The notes under the pieces: generated by a model | What the model saw: the letters and a program-made list of their open reading frames with translations, nothing else | Told to the model about the DNA's origin: nothing | Databases searched by the model: none | Position numbers and translations under genes: made by a program | Assembly: GCF_004138495.1 (NCBI RefSeq) | Contig: NZ_ML142860.1 | Coordinates: 130,918 to 136,066, forward strand | Direction: 5' to 3' | DNA from: Phytoactinopolyspora endophytica | GTDB lineage: Bacteria; Actinomycetota; Actinomycetes; Jiangellales; Jiangellaceae | DNA: 5,149 bases | Part shown: in pieces, positions 4,591-5,149 of the stretch | How the letters are laid out: each line of letters opens with the position of its first letter | Position numbering within the stretch: the first letter of the stretch is position 1

Positions 4591-5149
4591 GTGGACTCCA
4601 CCAGCGCAGACTCCGTTCCCAGCCGTGCCGACGGTGCCACGTTGAACGACGTCGCCCGGCGCGCACAGGTGTCGCGGCAGACGGTGTCCAACGTCCTCAA
4701 CGCCCCGGACAGGGTCCGTCCCGACACTGCCGAGCGCGTCCGCCAGGCGATCGAGCAGCTCGGTTACCGGCCGCACCGGCTGGCGCGCAATCTCAAGACT
4801 CGCGCCTCGCGGATGATCGGCTACGAGATCACCCGCTCGCGCCTCGGCGTGCTCAACCCGGTCCTCGATCGCTTCGTCCATGCGCTCGTCGAGGCTGCGG
4901 AGAACGACGGCTACCACGTCCTGCTCTTCACCCCGGACGAGGACGGGTTGGTGACCGCTTACGACGAGCTTGTCGGCACTCGCACCGTCGACGGTTTCGT
5001 CCTGTCCGACATCGACTACGGCGATCCGCGTGCCGTCGCCCTCGCCGAACGGGGCGTGCCCTTCGTCACGTTCGGCCGCCCGGAGATCACCTCACCGCAC
5101 TCCTGGGTCGACGTGGACGGCGCGGCCGGCATGGCTGCCGCGGTACGAC
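4591..5149 (+). CDS. LacI/GalR-family transcriptional regulator, 3'-truncated by the window edge
   Basis: The frame opens at GTG 4591 and stays open to the window end, giving the first 186 residues of a protein normally about 330-350 long. After a short polar leader (1-15), residues 16-37 form the family helix-turn-helix (ATLNDVARRAQVSRQTVSNVLN). Then come the PDRVRPDTAERVRQAIEQLG helices and the hinge helix RLARNLKT (63-70). Leu68 aligns with LacI Leu56, which is wedged into the central CpG of the operator. Recognition-helix residues Arg29, Gln30 and Asn34 align with LacI Tyr17, Gln18 and Arg22, the specificity positions. From about residue 75 the periplasmic-binding-protein-like effector domain begins (MIGYEI..., GYHVLLF, VDGFVLSD, GVPFVTFGRP, WVDVDG). 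It is a DNA-binding repressor that usually responds to a sugar or related metabolite. The effector and targets cannot be told, as the ligand domain is cut and downstream genes are outside the window. Twin operators in its own promoter suggest autoregulation. Confidence 0.93.
   Translation, partial: MDSTSADSVPSRADGATLNDVARRAQVSRQTVSNVLNAPDRVRPDTAERVRQAIEQLGYRPHRLARNLKTRASRMIGYEITRSRLGVLNPVLDRFVHALVEAAENDGYHVLLFTPDEDGLVTAYDELVGTRTVDGFVLSDIDYGDPRAVALAERGVPFVTFGRPEITSPHSWVDVDGAAGMAAAVR

Noticed and set aside
4585..4917. A - strand open frame opposite the LacI-type gene
   Set aside because: The + strand frame has an unmistakable HTH, hinge and effector domain with a ribosome binding site; the antisense frame shows none.

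Overview
The window comes from a GC-rich (about two-thirds G+C by eye), Gram-positive, actinomycete-like chromosome. The evidence is the strong G/C third-position bias, GTG starts behind strong Shine-Dalgarno sites, a lipoprotein with an actinobacterial-style lipobox, and the pairing of an ABC-F ATPase with a tiny helix-turn-helix protein, a pairing I recall from mycobacteria (Rv1473/Rv1473A) and streptomycetes. All convincing genes lie on the + strand. I see no RNA gene, insertion sequence, CRISPR array or phage gene.

Layout: (1) 1-1002 is the 3' part of an ABC-F ATPase, a ribosome-acting protein rather than a transporter. (2) 1128-1349 encodes a 73-residue basic HTH protein, followed by a clean 12-bp stem-loop terminator (1387-1414). 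The leader of this gene holds a GTCCTC element that could pair with either of two GAGGAC copies, one of which is in the ribosome binding site. (3) 1589-3526 is a complete type I ABC exporter half-transporter (membrane domain plus ATPase domain) with its own leader and a near-perfect Shine-Dalgarno. (4) 3587-4414 encodes a secreted lipoprotein with an extremely acidic, disordered linker of about 100 residues and a small two-cysteine C-terminal domain; it may be expressed from a leaderless promoter. (5) 4591 to the window end is the N-terminal part of a LacI/GalR-family repressor, preceded by a promoter and a perfect 14-bp tandem repeat in which each unit is a LacI-type pseudo-palindrome with a central ACGT.

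How they work together: the ABC-F gene and the small HTH gene probably form one unit ending at the terminator. The ABC exporter and the lipoprotein look like separate transcription units. The LacI-family gene is most likely autoregulated through the tandem operators placed just downstream of its -10 element; its metabolic targets would lie beyond the right edge.

Most of the region is ordinary actinobacterial chromosome. I do not see a convincing new multi-gene system. The best signals are regulatory: the abutting twin operators before the LacI-type gene, and the possible Shine-Dalgarno-masking switch before the small HTH gene.
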